Shown here: positions 62,904-64,000 of the stretch, in pieces
Layout of the letters: the number at the start of each line of letters is the position of its first letter
How positions within the stretch are numbered: the stretch's first letter is position 1
DNA from: Candidatus Magnetocorallium paracelense
Lineage (GTDB): Bacteria > Nitrospirota > Thermodesulfovibrionia > Thermodesulfovibrionales > Magnetobacteriaceae
Length of the DNA stretch: 64,000 nucleotides
Reading direction: 5' to 3'
Assembly: GCA_029001845.1 (NCBI GenBank)
Contig: JAREWP010000070.1
Span: forward strand, 58,103-122,102
Made by a program: the position numbers and the translations under genes
Notes under the pieces: model-generated
Seen by the model: the letters and a program-made list of their open reading frames with translations, nothing else
What the model was told of the DNA's origin: nothing
The model's database searches: none

Positions 62904-64000
62904 GTGAAAGACAAAAGCAAAAAAGAAAAGACAGCAGTATTCAGATTTGGGGTAATCAGCCCTTTGATGGGAGTAAAACAGACCCAAAGGGGCGATAAAG
63001 AGAAGCTCATAAGGGAGATAACGTCCAGGCAATGGGAAATTCCATTTTCAGGCCGAAGTTTCATAGGAAGGTCAACGGTTTTGCAATGGCTTGGCAGGTA
63101 CAAAGAAAGCGGCGGTAAACTTGAGAGTCTCTATCCAAAGGAGAGATCGGACAAGGGCAGGTGCAGAGCTTTGGATGAAGACAGTGAGAAAATTTTGACA
63201 GAACTTAAGAAACAACACAGAGGAGCTTCACTGCCTGTAATCCTGAAAAAAGCAAAGGAGAAAAAAGCGTTGCCGGCTGATTTTAAGGCATCCAATCAAA
63301 GTATTTACAGAATATTTAAAAGGTACGGCCTTGATAAAGAAGACGCTGCCAAAGAGGATATGCGTCGGTATGAAGCCGAATTGCCAAACGATCTGTGGCA
63401 GAGCGACTGCATGCACGGCCCACGGGTAATTGTGGATGGTAAATTGAAAAAGAGCTTTCTCTTCGCCTTTATTGACGATCACTCGCGTATCATACCCTAT
63501 GGAGAGTTTTATTTGAGAGAAAATCTCACCGCTTATATAAAGTGTCTGAAGAAGGCGCTTAAAAAAAGAGGTTTACCACGGAAACTCTATGTAGATAACG
63601 GGCCGAGCTTTCGTGCGCATCATCTGCAATACTCAACAGCTTCTCTTGGCATCGCTCTTATATACAGCACCGCATATCGTCCCGAGGGAAAAGGTAAAAT
63701 CGAGAGGTGGTTTAAGACCGTCAGAAGCGGTTTTTTAAGTAATCTCCCTCAGGATATCACTCTTGAATCACTCAATGAAAGACTGTGGCAATGGACAGAG
63801 AAGGAGTATCACCTCGCTCTTCACTCGGTTACAAAGGAAAAACCCCTGGAGCGTTATCTCAGGCATTTACATTTAATAAGATCGGCTCCCAAAGAGCTGA
63901 ACGATTATTTCAGAAAAAGAATTGTCAGAAAAATACATAAAGACAGAACCGTTTCTCTTATAGGAAGAATATATGAAGGCCCTGTCGAGTTGACAGGCTG
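62904..64000 (+). CDS. DDE (rve) transposase, C-terminus beyond window
   Basis: GTG 62904 with a perfect GAAGGAGG ribosome site. At least 365 codons remain open to the window end. An N-terminal helix-turn-helix region ('GRSTVLQWLGRYKESGGKLESLYP') precedes the integrase core. The catalytic triad is visible: Asp in WQSDCMHGP, Asp in YVDNGPSF and Glu in EGKGKIERWF, followed by 'YHLALHSVTKEKPLERYL'. This is the Mu/IS481-like rve group. It appears intact in the window. Unlike the remnant at 3664 it retains all three acidic residues. Confidence 0.88.
   Translation, partial: MKDKSKKEKTAVFRFGVISPLMGVKQTQRGDKEKLIREITSRQWEIPFSGRSFIGRSTVLQWLGRYKESGGKLESLYPKERSDKGRCRALDEDSEKILTELKKQHRGASLPVILKKAKEKKALPADFKASNQSIYRIFKRYGLDKEDAAKEDMRRYEAELPNDLWQSDCMHGPRVIVDGKLKKSFLFAFIDDHSRIIPYGEFYLRENLTAYIKCLKKALKKRGLPRKLYVDNGPSFRAHHLQYSTASLGIALIYSTAYRPEGKGKIERWFKTVRSGFLSNLPQDITLESLNERLWQWTEKEYHLALHSVTKEKPLERYLRHLHLIRSAPKELNDYFRKRIVRKIHKDRTVSLIGRIYEGPVELTG

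Larger units (their letters stand above)
62300..64000 (+). mobile_element. Insertion sequence running off the window end (left limit approximate)
   Basis: It contains a zinc-ribbon accessory gene and an rve-type transposase in the same direction. The left terminal repeat could not be defined because the right end is beyond the window. It lies next to the truncated PP2C gene. Confidence 0.6.

Overview
The window looks like a chromosomal contig from a Gram-negative, anaerobic, motile-by-pili bacterium, most plausibly Desulfobacterota ('deltaproteobacterial') or a neighbouring lineage such as Nitrospirota. The reasons are a DsrC with both C-terminal cysteines, a six-gene Rnf complex, a PilY1/minor-pilin locus, LolA, a GTP-type PEP carboxykinase, many HDOD/REC/PAS signalling proteins and moderate GC. 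This placement is inference from gene content; there is no rRNA to confirm it.

Layout. 1-3.3 kb: the C-terminal tail of SecA, a large PAS sensor kinase and an HDOD protein. 3.5-4.8 kb: a dead IS481-type transposase next to a histidine-kinase relic, then an XrtH-like exosortase. 5-15.7 kb: a divergent type IV pilus tip locus, with minor pilins FimT/PilV/PilW/PilX and an Ig-like lipoprotein on the minus strand and a small exported protein plus PilY1 on the plus strand. 16-22.5 kb: response regulators, a NusG paralogue, an NfeD/stomatin pair and DsrC. 22.8-30 kb: a polyprenyl-phosphate sugar transferase, LolA, TsaD, and a cassette of split transketolase, hydroxyacid dehydrogenase and sugar epimerase. 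30-39 kb: accessory DNA with broken genes (PIN fragment, RAYT fragment, truncated secreted protein, two broken ATPases), secreted proteins including a 1111-residue beta-helix protein, and an alpha/beta hydrolase. 39-45 kb: rnfABCDGE, whose RnfB carries an extra J-domain-like tail. 45-53 kb: a secreted protein, a sensor kinase, and PEP carboxykinase coupled to a 573-residue internally duplicated kinase-like protein. 53-64 kb: initiator tRNA-Met, RsmA, a sirtuin, an Mth938-like protein, an RND pump, a second large HDOD protein, a PP2C relic and an IS running off the end.

The most striking feature is the load of small mobile repeats. Six copies of a 134-bp inverted-repeat element are each bounded by a 10-bp target duplication that can be read directly. 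One sits inside a copy of a second repeat family, one splits the transketolase gene pair, and one supplies the stop codon of a histidine kinase. At least four other repeat types occur between genes. No CRISPR array, prophage or recognised defence system is visible. The best candidates for undescribed biology are the PEP carboxykinase/duplicated kinase-like pair, the RnfB-J fusion and the 134-bp element family.
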